From contig CAZSAK010000017.1 of the NCBI GenBank assembly GCA_964605155.1, positions 1 through 64,000 of the forward strand: 64,000 bases of DNA, read 5' to 3'. Positions 9,513 through 19,845 of the stretch are shown here, in pieces. The translations under genes were made by a program, and so were the position numbers. The first letter of the stretch is position 1; every line of letters begins with the position of its first letter. This DNA is from CAZSAK01 sp964605155. GTDB taxonomy: Bacteria; Pseudomonadota; Gammaproteobacteria; SZUA-140. The notes under the pieces are model-generated. The model worked only from the letters and a program-made list of their open reading frames with translations, ran no database searches and was not told where the DNA came from.

Positions 9513-9845
9513 TCAGTCGGACTTCATGGTTCCCTTGGGCATCAGGGAACTGACTGCATTTTTCTGCACTTTCACCTCGATGCCTTTTGCCACCTCGATC
9601 ACCATAAAGCTGTCACCGAGCTGGGTGACCTTGCCGAGCAGGCCGCCATTGGTCACAACCTCATCACCCTTGGCCAGCGACTCGACCATCTTTTTGTGTT
9701 CCTTGGCGCGCTTGATCTGTGGGCGAAGCAATAAAAAATAGAAAATAACGAAAATCAGTATCAACGGTATCAGGCTCATTAATCCCGATTGAGCACCCGC
9801 TGCGGGAGCATTCTGGGCCCACGCTTCTTTGACAAAAAGACTCAT
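9513..9845 (-). CDS. yajC: Sec translocon accessory subunit YajC
   Basis: A small single-pass membrane protein associated with SecDF-YidC. The 110 residues include one membrane helix (about 24-42, LIPLILIFVIFYFLLLRPQ) followed by the family motif RPQxKRxKEHKKM and a cytoplasmic domain with GDEVVTNGGLLGKV. It sits between tgt and secD, the standard arrangement. Confidence 0.95.
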   Translation of the reverse strand: MSLFVKEAWAQNAPAAGAQSGLMSLIPLILIFVIFYFLLLRPQIKRAKEHKKMVESLAKGDEVVTNGGLLGKVTQLGDSFMVIEVAKGIEVKVQKNAVSSLMPKGTMKSD

Positions 9846-9912
9846 GCTTTATCCTCTTGGTAGTGTCATCCTGTAAATTGCCAGCGCGATATTACCATAT
9901 ATAACAAATATT

Positions 9913-11007
9913 TTATGCACGTTTTGCGTGGAAATCCGCCACGAAATGATCGAGTTGCCGGTCACTGATGGCCTGGCGCATATCCCGCATCAACTGTTGA
10001 TAATAATATAGATTGTGATAGGTATTTAACCGGGCGCCGAGAATCTCGTTGTTCATCGCCAGATGCCGCAGATAGGCGCGGCTGTAATGACGACATGTAT
10101 AACAACCGCACTGCTCATCCAGGGGACTGGTATCATTCTTGTAGCGACTGTTGAGAATGCGAATAATACCATTGCTGACAAACAGGTGGCCATTGCGCGC
10201 ATTACGCGTCGGGATAACGCAATCGAACATGTCGATACCACGGCAAACTGCATCCACGATATCTTCAGGTTTTCCCACACCCATGAGATAACGTGGTTGT
10301 GAAACCGGCATGCTTGGCGCCAGATCATTGACCACTTCAAGCATCGCTTCCCGCGGTTCACCGACCGACAGCCCACCTATTGCATATCCGTTGAAACCCA
10401 TATCGACCAGGCGTTCAAGTGATTCCAGGCGCAGCTGCCTGAACACACCACCCTGGACAATCCCGAATAGTGCCGCCGGCTGATCCTGATGAACGGTCCT
10501 GCAGCGTTGCGCCCACCGCAATGACAATTCCATTGACCTACGTACATCTGCTTCATCAGCCGGATAAGGGGTACATTCATCAAAACACATAATGATATCG
10601 GCGCCCAGGATATGCTGGACCTTGATGGATTCCTCCGGACCAAGAAAGATCTTGTCGCCGTTGACGGGTGACCTGAATGTGACACCCTGTTCCGATATAT
10701 CACGCATATCACTCAGGCTGAATACCTGATACCCCCCCGAGTCCGTCAATATCGGTCCATCCCACTGCATGAACCGGTGCAGACCACGATGTGCCGCGAT
10801 CGTCTCCGTTCCGGGACGCAGCATGAGATGAAAGGTATTGGCGAGAATGATCTCCGCACCAATCTCATGCAATTCTTCCGGTGTCATCGCCTTGACTGTC
10901 GCCCCTGTGCCGACGGGCATGAAGGCGGGAGTATGAATAACACCGCGCTGTAACCTCAGTAGGCCGTTGCGGGCGGAACCATCGACATCAGTTACAGTAA
11001 ATTCCAT
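9913..11007 (-). CDS. tgt: tRNA-guanine transglycosylase
   Basis: Tgt swaps guanine 34 for preQ1 in GUN-anticodon tRNAs during queuosine synthesis. The 364-residue protein has the nucleophile-region motif DSGGYQVFSL, the substrate motif GGLSVGE, VIPTRNARNG, and the zinc site C-x-C-x2-C (CGCYTC) with a following His. It follows queA, which modifies the base inserted by Tgt, so the two pathway steps are co-transcribed. Confidence 0.96.
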   Translation of the reverse strand: MEFTVTDVDGSARNGLLRLQRGVIHTPAFMPVGTGATVKAMTPEELHEIGAEIILANTFHLMLRPGTETIAAHRGLHRFMQWDGPILTDSGGYQVFSLSDMRDISEQGVTFRSPVNGDKIFLGPEESIKVQHILGADIIMCFDECTPYPADEADVRRSMELSLRWAQRCRTVHQDQPAALFGIVQGGVFRQLRLESLERLVDMGFNGYAIGGLSVGEPREAMLEVVNDLAPSMPVSQPRYLMGVGKPEDIVDAVCRGIDMFDCVIPTRNARNGHLFVSNGIIRILNSRYKNDTSPLDEQCGCYTCRHYSRAYLRHLAMNNEILGARLNTYHNLYYYQQLMRDMRQAISDRQLDHFVADFHAKRA

Positions 11008-11093
11008 TGTCAGCCAGAGGTATGTTTACACGGATCATGAAGTATCCAGCTTCATTCAGTTATTTATTTATTCAAATCGCTACCGGCACTGTT

Positions 11094-12128
11094 TCACCTG
11101 CGAGTCCCGCGGGTGATAAACATGGCGTCTCCATAACTGTAGAAACGGTATCGCCGTTTGATGGCATGTCCGTATGCGGCAAGGACATTGTCCTTACCGG
11201 CGAAAGCGCAGATCAGCATAAGCAGTGTCGATTCTGGCATGTGAAAATTCGTAATTATCGCATCCACAGTGCGAAATTCATAACCCGGATATATGAAGAT
11301 GTCGGTTTCGCCCTTGTACGGTGAAATCCCGTCCTCCCTGCTCACGGCTTCCAGGCTGCGCACTACCGTTGTCCCCACAGCAATCACCCTGCCACCGTTC
11401 CTGCGTGTCTCACGTACCTGCTCACATACGGGCGCAGTCACCTCGAAATATTCACGATGCATGCGATGTTCACGGATGTCATTAACGCGAACCGGCTGGA
11501 ATGTTCCTGCCCCGATATGCAAGGTTACATAGGCAGCGTTAACACCAACGGAATCCAGACGGGCCATCAAGGCCCGATCAAAGTGCAGACCCGCGGTAGG
11601 TGCGGCGACCGCCCCGTCAAACCTGGCATAGACGGTTTGATAGCGTTCGATGTCAACGTAACTGTCGCCCCGCCCGAGATAGGGGGGTAGCGGTACATGC
11701 CCGATTTCCTCAAGGAGACTCAAAACGGGCCTTGTGTCATCAATATGCAGGCGATAAAACCCGGCCTCACGCCCTTCGATCCGCACGCGCACCCCGTTCT
11801 CGAGTTCAACGTGACAGTTTATCCGCAGCGGTTTGCTTGCACCAATTTGCGCCACGACATGATTGTTATCCAATATCCGTTCGATAAGCACTTCGACCTT
11901 GCCACCGGTTGGCTTGGTGGCGAAAAGTCGCGCCGGTATCACCCGTGTATTATTGAATATCAGCAGGTCGCCGGGCCTTAAAAGTGTGCATAGCTCATCA
12001 AATTTCCTGTCCATGACCTTTCCGTCGGAACCATCAAGGCACAATAACCGGCTGCTGCCGCGCTCAGGGAGAGGCTCCTGGGCGATAAGCCCTGCGGGCA
12101 GGTCATAATAAAAATCTGAACGCTGCAT
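11094..12128 (-). CDS. queA: S-adenosylmethionine:tRNA ribosyltransferase-isomerase
   Basis: QueA transfers and isomerises the ribosyl part of S-adenosylmethionine onto preQ1-tRNA to give epoxyqueuosine. The 344-residue protein begins RSDFYYDLPAGLIAQ-P and contains LLIFNNTRVIPARL, the DGAVAAPTAGLHF motif and NFHMPESTLLMLI, all diagnostic. It is the first gene of the leftward queA-tgt-yajC-secD-secF run and is divergent from the tRNA-Leu gene. Confidence 0.96.
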   Translation of the reverse strand: MQRSDFYYDLPAGLIAQEPLPERGSSRLLCLDGSDGKVMDRKFDELCTLLRPGDLLIFNNTRVIPARLFATKPTGGKVEVLIERILDNNHVVAQIGASKPLRINCHVELENGVRVRIEGREAGFYRLHIDDTRPVLSLLEEIGHVPLPPYLGRGDSYVDIERYQTVYARFDGAVAAPTAGLHFDRALMARLDSVGVNAAYVTLHIGAGTFQPVRVNDIREHRMHREYFEVTAPVCEQVRETRRNGGRVIAVGTTVVRSLEAVSREDGISPYKGETDIFIYPGYEFRTVDAIITNFHMPESTLLMLICAFAGKDNVLAAYGHAIKRRYRFYSYGDAMFITRGTRR

Positions 12129-12151
12129 CCTGATTCCCTGTTAATACCAGC

Positions 12152-12181
12152 TTGTCACTTGAGTCATGTGGCTTGTATACT
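12152..12181 (+). promoter_or_regulatory. Sigma70-like promoter of the tRNA-Leu gene
   Basis: TTGTCA at 12152-12157 and TATACT at 12176-12181 are separated by 18 bases. The expected start of transcription is near 12188, five bases before the mature tRNA. The -35 hexamer matches 5 of 6 consensus positions. Confidence 0.65.
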
Positions 12182-12192
12182 TGAGCGTTATT

Positions 12193-12279
12193 GCCGGGGT
12201 GGCGGAACTGGTAGACGCGCCGGACTCAAAATCCGGTGGTTTTGCGACCGTGAGAGTTCGAGTCTCTCTCCCGGCACCA
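12193..12279 (+). tRNA. tRNA-Leu (anticodon CAA)
   Basis: This 87-base class II tRNA has a 7-bp acceptor stem (GCCGGGG with TCCCGGC, one G-U pair), an anticodon stem CCGGA/TCCGG enclosing CTCAAAA (anticodon CAA, reading UUG), a long variable arm and a T arm with GTTCGAGTC. The CCA end is encoded. It stands alone between divergent queA and glgP. Confidence 0.96.
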
Positions 12280-12542
12280 GTCAGGCTCCGGGCCCGTTTT
12301 CTCCCGGTTGACAGGCATGACGATAACGAAAATATAATTAAGCTACACTTAAACAACCATTATTAGTCTATTAAATTTAAAAACAATAAATTATACGACT
12401 TGATCACCATAATTGTTCGCGCTCATTCCCGGCTCTGGTTCAATATTATATATATGGCGCATGTGTACCTTAATTGTATCAACAGCGGATGTGAGGTAGT
12501 GACATACAACTACATCATGGGTAACAGGATATTTTAACAGAC

Positions 12543-15101
12543 ATGTCAGGCACAAGCTTTACACTCGAGATCCGGCCTGTCATACCTGCGCGCTTAAAGC
12601 GTCTGGACGACCTCGCCAATGATCTGTTATACAGCTGGGACAGCCAGGTCAGGAGCCTGTTCCAACGGCTTGATCCCGAATTGTGGAACACCTGTGGCCA
12701 CAATCCGAAGGTGTTCCTGCGCCGCATCTCGCAGCACAAACTCGAACTAGCCGAAAAAGACCGTGTCTACATACAAGACTATAATCGGGTTTTATCGGTC
12801 TATGACACCTATCTCGAAGACAAGATAAAACCGGAAATCGATCAGCTGCTCGATGCCGACCAGGACCTGATAGCCTATTTCTGCGCCGAATTCGGTTTTC
12901 ATGAAAGTTTTCCAATATATTCCGGTGGCCTCGGGATATTGGCCGGTGATCATTGCAAGGCCGCCAGCGATCTGAGTTTACCGTTTGTCGCAGTCGGTCT
13001 GTTATACAGGCAGGGTTATTTTAACCAGACCATCGATGGTAACGGCAATCAGGTGGCACATTACTTCCAGACCGACTCGGCCGACCTGCCCATAGTTGCG
13101 GCAACCGATACCGACGGCAAGGAAATCCGTGTCCGGGTTGATTTGCCCGACAGTTCTGTTGAATTAAAGGTATGGAAAGCCAAGGCGGGACATATCACCC
13201 TCTATCTGCTGGACACCGACCTGCCGGAGAACGACGAGACCCTTAGAGGTATCACATACCAGCTCTATGGCGGTGATATCGACACCCGTATACAGCAGGA
13301 GATCGTGTTGGGAATCGGTGGCGTTCGTGCCTTGCGTGCCGTCGGCTGCACCCCCACGATCTGGCACATCAATGAAGGACATGCTGCATTCCAGATCCTG
13401 GAGCGCTGTCGCGAATATGTACAAAACGGTCTTGACTTCCATACCGCACTCGAAATCGTCGCCGCGGCCACGGTATTTACCACCCATACACCGGTACCAG
13501 CAGGCCATGATATTTTCGAACACAAACATATAAGCTCCTATTTCGATAAATTTGTAGCTGCGCTCGGGATTGAGATAAAGCAATTTCTGGATCTGGGCCA
13601 CTATCCCGGCAGCGAAAAAAGCTTCAATATGACCGCCCTCGCCATGCGTACATCCCGTTTTCACAATGGGGTCAGCCGTATTCATGGCGGAGTGGCTTCC
13701 CACATGGAAGGATATGTCTGGCCCGAGGTCCCCCCCAATGAAAATCCGATCGGTTATGTCACCAACGGTGTACATGTCCCGACGTTCCTGGCGCGTGAAT
13801 GGGTAAGTCTGTTCGATATCCATTTTGGCGGTGGTTGGCGCAATGAACTCCTCAATGAGGATTTCTGGCAAAACCTCGACGACATACCCGACCACAGTTT
13901 CTGGAGCACGCGGCAGTCATTGAAGACGAAATTATTCGAGGAGGTCTACAAACGTGTTGCGCAGCAATATCGTCGTAATGGGTGCAGCCCGACACAGATA
14001 GAACGTCTGACTCAGCATATCGCCTCACAGGACCCTGACATCCTTACCATAGGTTTTGCACGACGTTTTGCTACATACAAGCGGGCGTCACTGTTATTCT
14101 CCGATCCGGAACGTCTGGCACGACTTGTCAATGATCCCGAACGCCCGCTGTTATTCATCTTTGCAGGCAAGGCCCATCCACATGATATTCCCGGACAACA
14201 GATGCTCAAGACCATTCATGAGTTTTCCCATCAACCGGATTTCGAGGGCAAGATTATCCTTGTCGAGGGATACGATCTTGCCCTGGCCCGCAAACTGGTC
14301 ACGGGTGTCGATGTCTGGTTGAACACTCCCCAGTATCCTCTTGAGGCAAGTGGTACATCAGGTGAAAAGGCGGGTATCAACGGCGTAATCAATCTCAGTG
14401 TGCTGGATGGCTGGTGGGGGGAGGGCTTCAATGGCGAAAACGGCTGGGCGATTTCACCTCACGATGCGCATTTCGATGAAGCATTTCGTAACAGGGAAGA
14501 GGCCAATGAATTGCTGGATCTCCTCGAGTCTCAGGTCATAAGCCTGTACTATAACCGCAACGGTCACGGTTACTCCGATGAATGGGTAAAAAAATCCAAG
14601 AATTCCCTCAAATCCTTGATGCCAAGATTTAATTCACAACGCATGGTGATGGATTATGTGCGGCAGTATTATTCCAGGGCAAAGCAACAATTCGGCACCC
14701 TGTGCGGTAACAAGTATAATCCTGCAAAAGAACTGGCCAGCTGGAAAAAGGCTGTTGCCAAGTCCTGGCAGAAGGTGTCTATCCGTCGCCTTGATTCATC
14801 GCCCACGGCCATCAAGGCTGGAGACACGCTGCCGATCGAGATCGCTGTTGATCTCAATGGCCTGCAGCCCGGGGACATCTTCGCAGAATGCCTGGTGGGA
14901 ACAGAATCGGAAATAAACGAGTTTGTCGTCAACGATGTGTATCAAATGGAGGCCGTCGGCATGACAAGTTCTGGTGAAACACACTTCAAACTGGAATTGC
15001 GTTCACCCCTGCCCGGCCTGCAAAAATACAAGATCCGCATCTATCCCTATCACAAACTCCTCAGCCGACGTTTCGAAACGGGATTCATGCGCTGGCTATA
15101 A
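12543..15101 (+). CDS. glgP: Alpha-glucan (glycogen/maltodextrin) phosphorylase, GT35
   Basis: It releases glucose 1-phosphate from alpha-1,4-glucan ends with PLP as cofactor. The 852-residue protein belongs to the bacterial/archaeal type with an N-terminal DUF3417-like domain (RRLxDLANDLLYSWD region). The catalytic core contains EFGFHESFPIYSGGLG and HINEGHAAF. EASGTSGEKAGING holds the presumed PLP lysine at about residue 609. The last 80 residues form a beta-rich tail. It converges with malQ, whose product trims the dextrins that phosphorylase leaves. Confidence 0.92.
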   Translation: MSGTSFTLEIRPVIPARLKRLDDLANDLLYSWDSQVRSLFQRLDPELWNTCGHNPKVFLRRISQHKLELAEKDRVYIQDYNRVLSVYDTYLEDKIKPEIDQLLDADQDLIAYFCAEFGFHESFPIYSGGLGILAGDHCKAASDLSLPFVAVGLLYRQGYFNQTIDGNGNQVAHYFQTDSADLPIVAATDTDGKEIRVRVDLPDSSVELKVWKAKAGHITLYLLDTDLPENDETLRGITYQLYGGDIDTRIQQEIVLGIGGVRALRAVGCTPTIWHINEGHAAFQILERCREYVQNGLDFHTALEIVAAATVFTTHTPVPAGHDIFEHKHISSYFDKFVAALGIEIKQFLDLGHYPGSEKSFNMTALAMRTSRFHNGVSRIHGGVASHMEGYVWPEVPPNENPIGYVTNGVHVPTFLAREWVSLFDIHFGGGWRNELLNEDFWQNLDDIPDHSFWSTRQSLKTKLFEEVYKRVAQQYRRNGCSPTQIERLTQHIASQDPDILTIGFARRFATYKRASLLFSDPERLARLVNDPERPLLFIFAGKAHPHDIPGQQMLKTIHEFSHQPDFEGKIILVEGYDLALARKLVTGVDVWLNTPQYPLEASGTSGEKAGINGVINLSVLDGWWGEGFNGENGWAISPHDAHFDEAFRNREEANELLDLLESQVISLYYNRNGHGYSDEWVKKSKNSLKSLMPRFNSQRMVMDYVRQYYSRAKQQFGTLCGNKYNPAKELASWKKAVAKSWQKVSIRRLDSSPTAIKAGDTLPIEIAVDLNGLQPGDIFAECLVGTESEINEFVVNDVYQMEAVGMTSSGETHFKLELRSPLPGLQKYKIRIYPYHKLLSRRFETGFMRWL

Positions 15102-15134
15102 AAACCGCGGGCGGTAAAACTTCCCGGCTCGATA

Positions 15135-16628
15135 TCAGCTTATACGGCCATATAAATGTGTGTAGTGCCGCAGGCGTTCGTCTGCACCCGAAGGTAATTG
15201 CTCCCACTGGAAACGCCATTGCCAGTTGTCACTCATTGTCCCGGGCGTATTCATGCGGAATTCGCTGCCCAGCATAAGAATATCCTGCATCGGAACAATC
15301 GCCATTCTGGCCACCGATGCGTGCGCGCAGCGAATCATCGGCCAAGGCATCTCTTCGTCCACATTACCGAGGTAATCATCTACGTAGCGACGTGTGTTGT
15401 CGGATAACTGCTTGTACCATCCCAGGGTTGTGTCATTGTCATGAGTACCCGTATATACAACTGTATTTTGCCCATGATTGTGCGGCAGATAAGGGTTGTG
15501 GCTGTCGCTGTCAAACGCAAATTGCAGGATACTCATGCCGGGCAGATGATATCTTTCCCGCAGCGCCTTGACTTCAGGCGTAATCAGTCCCAGATCCTCG
15601 GCTACGAGGGGCAACTCCCCGAACGACTTGTATAGTGACTGAAATAATTCGTCTCCGGGGGCCCTGACCCAATGTCCTCCCCTGGCATCCATGTCTCCTG
15701 CCGGAATCTCCCAATAGGACTCGAAACCTCGAAAATGATCGACACGGATAAAATCGAAATATTTCAGTTGCGTTTTGATGCGATCCTTCCACCATTGGAA
15801 ATCGTCATCCTGCATAACCTCCCAGCGATAATGGGGATTGCCCCAGCGCTGGCCGGTGGCAGAAAAATAATCGGGCGGAACGCCTGTCACGATGGTCGGT
15901 TTCCCGTTTTCATCGAGTGCAAAATAATGTCGGTTTGTCCATACATCAGCGCTGTCGTAGTCGACAAAGATTGGCAAATCGCCGAACATCAAAATGCCAT
16001 GGTTATTTGCATAGGCCTTGAGCGTGCTCCATTGCCTGAAGTATATAAACTGCTCGAAGAATATCTGATGAATCAGCTTATGCAGTCGGCTCTGTGCCTT
16101 TTTCAGTGCGGCCGCCTTTCTGTCCCGCAACTGCGGGGGCCAAAGTGACCAGTCCTTACCCTTGTTCTCTTTTCTTAAAGCCTGGTATAAGGCGTAATCC
16201 TGCAGCCAATGTTCCTCTGCCGTGATAAAGGCTTCCAGGGCGGCCTTATCTTCTTCCGTCGCTTTTTCACAAAAGCCATGGTAGGCGGATTCCAGAAGGT
16301 TGTAGCGAAATTGCTTGTGGTTCTCCTTACCGGTAGCTGGCGCGGATTCGAGCGCGTGCGTATCCAGCCAACCTTGCTTGATCAGCTCCGCGGGACTGAT
16401 CAGCAAATGATTACCTGCGTGTACCGAAAGACTCTGATAGGGGGAACCATGGAAATGTGTCGGTCCGAGTGGCAACATTTGCCATACTGTCTGACCGGTG
16501 GCATTGAGAAAATCTACAAAGCGATAGGCCTCCTCGCCCAGATCTCCATTACCCCACGGCCCCGGTAACGAAGTGGGATGCAGCAGAATCCCGGACCGTC
16601 GTCTGTTGAAGTAGTCTGAAGGGGTCAA
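15135..16628 (-). CDS. malQ: 4-alpha-glucanotransferase (amylomaltase, GH77)
   Basis: MalQ disproportionates maltodextrins. The 497-residue protein starts near the family motif RRSGILLHPTSLPG. It has GH77 catalytic regions: FDFIRVDHFRGFESYW with the nucleophile Asp, VAEDLGLITPEV with the acid/base Glu, and YTGTHDNDTTLGW. The start is TTG at 16628, overlapping the stop of the upstream GH57 gene by four bases (TTGA), so it is probably translated by coupling. It is the last gene of the glgC-GH57-malQ operon. Confidence 0.94.
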   Translation of the reverse strand: MTPSDYFNRRRSGILLHPTSLPGPWGNGDLGEEAYRFVDFLNATGQTVWQMLPLGPTHFHGSPYQSLSVHAGNHLLISPAELIKQGWLDTHALESAPATGKENHKQFRYNLLESAYHGFCEKATEEDKAALEAFITAEEHWLQDYALYQALRKENKGKDWSLWPPQLRDRKAAALKKAQSRLHKLIHQIFFEQFIYFRQWSTLKAYANNHGILMFGDLPIFVDYDSADVWTNRHYFALDENGKPTIVTGVPPDYFSATGQRWGNPHYRWEVMQDDDFQWWKDRIKTQLKYFDFIRVDHFRGFESYWEIPAGDMDARGGHWVRAPGDELFQSLYKSFGELPLVAEDLGLITPEVKALRERYHLPGMSILQFAFDSDSHNPYLPHNHGQNTVVYTGTHDNDTTLGWYKQLSDNTRRYVDDYLGNVDEEMPWPMIRCAHASVARMAIVPMQDILMLGSEFRMNTPGTMSDNWQWRFQWEQLPSGADERLRHYTHLYGRIS

Positions 16629-18340
16629 CTCGTTGCCATTTGCCCTGTACGCATAACACCTCCCTGTGCCGGGCTGCCACTGCCATGACTGACCACATGT
16701 GTCAGTGATTCGGGAGGCAGTTTACCTATCAAATGATAGAGAGCGGATAGATGCAGCCGGAATAGATGTTCAAAATTACTGACACTTTCCGCTGGATTAT
16801 AATCTCCAAACCACCAGAACCAGTCCGAACCCTCACATACCGCCAGTTGCCTGTATGCCGCCTCGAGTTGCTCGCCTGATAATTGGCCGGCTGCCAGGAC
16901 CGCATCAAAGGCCTGTTTTGCTTCACACAACAGGTCCCAGCCCCGGTTTTTGTCGACATCGCCAATCCATGTGGAGAATGTACCGTGCACCCAGCTACCG
17001 GCGACAAGCGATGGCATATCATGAACAACACCGGCATTTTCAAGAAAATCCCCGAAAGTTGTCAGATTGATACGGGGATGTTCTGACAACCTTTTATAAA
17101 GGGCGGTAATAAAATGATAACCGTTTTCCGGATAGTATTCCCATGCATTCTCACCATCCAGGATGATCGATACCAGTCGATCATGGTCCCCGTTGTACCC
17201 CTCCGCGATGGTTTCGAGATGACTGATCAGATTATTAACTGCATCATCGGCGTGCCAGGTGGAATAAGTGAAACCGATAAGATCCGACAATCCGTCATCC
17301 CGGAAAAAACAGGCAGGGCCCGTTTTCCTGACACGATATACCCGGTGCAGTCCGACTTCCGGAACGACCGGTCCGGCGGATGCCGGCCTCGACAGACTGT
17401 TACGTAAAACATTCTCGCCGCTGGCGGCCCAGCTGAACCGATACCGGGTAAGCAACCTGAGAAATTCTGCACTGACGCCGCCCTCTGCGGGCCAGCAACC
17501 CCTGGGCTCAATGCCGAAATGACGTTTGAACACCTCTATACCTTTGCGAATATGCCACTCAGAGCGATCCTCGCCCCCTGGATAGGCGCTGGCGACCGGC
17601 AGTGTTACATCGGGCATCGCTTCACTTGCACTGTTGAAATCCAGCAGCAAAGGCAGCATGGCATGTGCATACGGCGTCATGGATAATTCTATCTGACCGT
17701 TTTCTGCCAACCTGCGGTAGCGGCCTATGATATTGGTGATGATTTCACCGATGACCTCCATCAGCGTGCGTCTGTCCTTGAGTGTAAACAGCTTGCCCTT
17801 CTCGATCAGCATCTGCACCCGTACATCATCCCGGCGCACCGTCTCACCCAGCCAGGCAAGGTGATACCACATCAGGATGTCAACCAGATAACCATCCTGA
17901 AAATAATCAATAACCTGCTGGTCCTCGATTACCATGGACGCCAGCTTGGCCAGTTTCCTGTATGGCTGGTAACGGTTGATCAAACGCTGTTCGTTGGCGC
18001 GCAGACAGGCCTTGATGAGAGCGATGCGTTCTTCCCTGGTATTGGGCAAAGACGGCATTGCAAGGGCCGCCAATAAAGGATCCTTGATCTCCTTGCCCTG
18101 GGTAAGGTAGCCGTTTATCTGAAGCGCGTAATCCTCTATCTGCTCCAGCAGGATGGGAACGAAATTCACCACCGCGCGTGCCTTGGGTATCCTTTCCATG
18201 ATCACCGCCATGTCATGGTAGTCCTTGATCGTGTGCAGATACGTCCAGGGCAAATGATAACGGCCGTTGATGGCATCACGGTATTCGGGCTGGTGCATAT
18301 GCCAGCATAGAACAACATTCAAACGCTTGTTAACGCCCAC
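16625..18340 (-). CDS. Glycoside hydrolase family 57 protein (amylase or glucanotransferase type)
   Basis: GH57 enzymes act on alpha-glucans as amylases, 4-alpha-glucanotransferases or branching enzymes. This 571-residue protein begins with the family motif CWHMHQPEYR. It carries GCWPAEGGVS, where the Glu fits the nucleophile region, and later ILDGENAWEYY, the likely acid/base region. The exact activity cannot be read from sequence. The start is GTG with AGGAG seven bases upstream. It overlaps both glgC (11 bases) and malQ (4 bases), so it clearly works in glycogen metabolism. Confidence 0.9.
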   Translation of the reverse strand: MGVNKRLNVVLCWHMHQPEYRDAINGRYHLPWTYLHTIKDYHDMAVIMERIPKARAVVNFVPILLEQIEDYALQINGYLTQGKEIKDPLLAALAMPSLPNTREERIALIKACLRANEQRLINRYQPYRKLAKLASMVIEDQQVIDYFQDGYLVDILMWYHLAWLGETVRRDDVRVQMLIEKGKLFTLKDRRTLMEVIGEIITNIIGRYRRLAENGQIELSMTPYAHAMLPLLLDFNSASEAMPDVTLPVASAYPGGEDRSEWHIRKGIEVFKRHFGIEPRGCWPAEGGVSAEFLRLLTRYRFSWAASGENVLRNSLSRPASAGPVVPEVGLHRVYRVRKTGPACFFRDDGLSDLIGFTYSTWHADDAVNNLISHLETIAEGYNGDHDRLVSIILDGENAWEYYPENGYHFITALYKRLSEHPRINLTTFGDFLENAGVVHDMPSLVAGSWVHGTFSTWIGDVDKNRGWDLLCEAKQAFDAVLAAGQLSGEQLEAAYRQLAVCEGSDWFWWFGDYNPAESVSNFEHLFRLHLSALYHLIGKLPPESLTHVVSHGSGSPAQGGVMRTGQMATS

Positions 18341-19607
18341 GATGATACTCCTGTCCCAGCATATCCGGAGTTATCAGTATTACGCCACCGGGGCTGATGT
18401 AGAAACGTTTGGCATCTTCTTCCGGGTTTTCTCCGATGACCGTACTATCCGGTATACGGCAACCCTTGTCTACCACGACCTTGGTCAGGCGGCAATGTTC
18501 ACCGATTTCAACATCAGGCAGGACGACACAATCGACGAGTTTTGAAAAAGACTGTACATAGACATTGGAAAACAGCAGTGAACGCTGGATGGAAGCCCCG
18601 GATATAATACATCCTCCCGATACCATGGAATCGACGGCCATCCCCCTTCTATCATTGTCATCAAAGATAAATTTTGCCGGTGGTAACTGGGCCTGATAGG
18701 TCCATATCGGCCATTCATCATCGTAAAGATTCAACTCCGGCGTCACGCCGATCAATTCAATATTGGCCTGCCAAAAAGCATCAACCGTACCTACATCACG
18801 CCAGTATGCCTGAACGCCGGTATCCGCCTCGCGGAATGGATAGGCATAGACCCTGTATCTATTGATCACGGAGGGGATAATATCCTTCCCGAAATCATGG
18901 CTGGAGGAAGTATCATCGGCGTCCTTGATCAATTGCTCGTAGAGGAACTGGCTGTTGAATATATAGATCCCCATTGACGCCAAAGCGAGATCATCCTTCC
19001 CCGGCATGGGCTGTGGTTGCTCAGGTTTCTCGGCGAAATCCAGCACGTAACTGTTATTATCGACGGACATCACTCCGAATGCCCTTGCCTGTTCCAGTGG
19101 AACCTCGATGCAACCAACCGTCATATCCGCTTTGGTTTCGACATGGCAGGCCAGCATCGGACCATAGTCCATCTTGTATATATGATCACCCGCCAGGATC
19201 AATACATATGATGGATCATAACTGCGCAGGATATCGATATTCTGGAATACGGCATCGGCCGTACCTGTATACCACGAAGTGGCAATCCTCTGTTGCGCCG
19301 GTACCAGTTCGACAAACTCACCCAGTTCCGCGCGCAGAAAATTCCATCCTTTTTGAATATGACGTATCAGGGAATGCGACTTGTACTGCGTCAGGACCGC
19401 AATCCTGCGAATACCCGAATTGACGCAATTTGACAAGGGGAAATCGATGATACGAAACTTGCCACCGAAAGGTACCGCGGGCTTGGCACGCCATTGCGTT
19501 AGATGTTTGAGGCGTGAACCGCGTCCGCCCGCAAGAATAAGGGCAATGGTATCTCTCGTTAATCGGCTAACAAAACGTGCAGAGTGGTCTCCTTCTGCCT
19601 TGCTCAC
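18330..19607 (-). CDS. glgC: Glucose-1-phosphate adenylyltransferase
   Basis: GlgC makes ADP-glucose, the committed step of glycogen synthesis. The 425-residue protein has the nucleotidyltransferase loop LILAGGRGSRL, the glucose-1-phosphate/ATP motifs RIIDFPLSNCVNSG and WYTGTADAVFQN, LILAGDHIYKMDY, and a C-terminal left-handed beta-helix. The start appears to be GTG at 19607 behind a weak GAAAGA site. It heads the leftward operon and is divergent from glgB, so a shared control region at 19608-19845 is likely. Confidence 0.95.
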   Translation of the reverse strand: MSKAEGDHSARFVSRLTRDTIALILAGGRGSRLKHLTQWRAKPAVPFGGKFRIIDFPLSNCVNSGIRRIAVLTQYKSHSLIRHIQKGWNFLRAELGEFVELVPAQQRIATSWYTGTADAVFQNIDILRSYDPSYVLILAGDHIYKMDYGPMLACHVETKADMTVGCIEVPLEQARAFGVMSVDNNSYVLDFAEKPEQPQPMPGKDDLALASMGIYIFNSQFLYEQLIKDADDTSSSHDFGKDIIPSVINRYRVYAYPFREADTGVQAYWRDVGTVDAFWQANIELIGVTPELNLYDDEWPIWTYQAQLPPAKFIFDDNDRRGMAVDSMVSGGCIISGASIQRSLLFSNVYVQSFSKLVDCVVLPDVEIGEHCRLTKVVVDKGCRIPDSTVIGENPEEDAKRFYISPGGVILITPDMLGQEYHRGR

Positions 19608-19845
19608 TCTTTCATAACCTCCGCGTGCCTGTCATTTCACGAGGCACGATGTGTGACTCCCGGGTTCCGTCAATAAATGACAAATATTGAAGTAAATTAT
19701 CTAGTTATAAATGGAAAACAGCGGATATACGCCAATTCCGTCGGACTCGTGGTCTGTTTAGATTATGTTATCATTATTTTTAACCGATGGGCGATAGCCA
19801 TATTATGCGTTTATTAAAAAATATAACAGCCAATGGTAAGCTGAA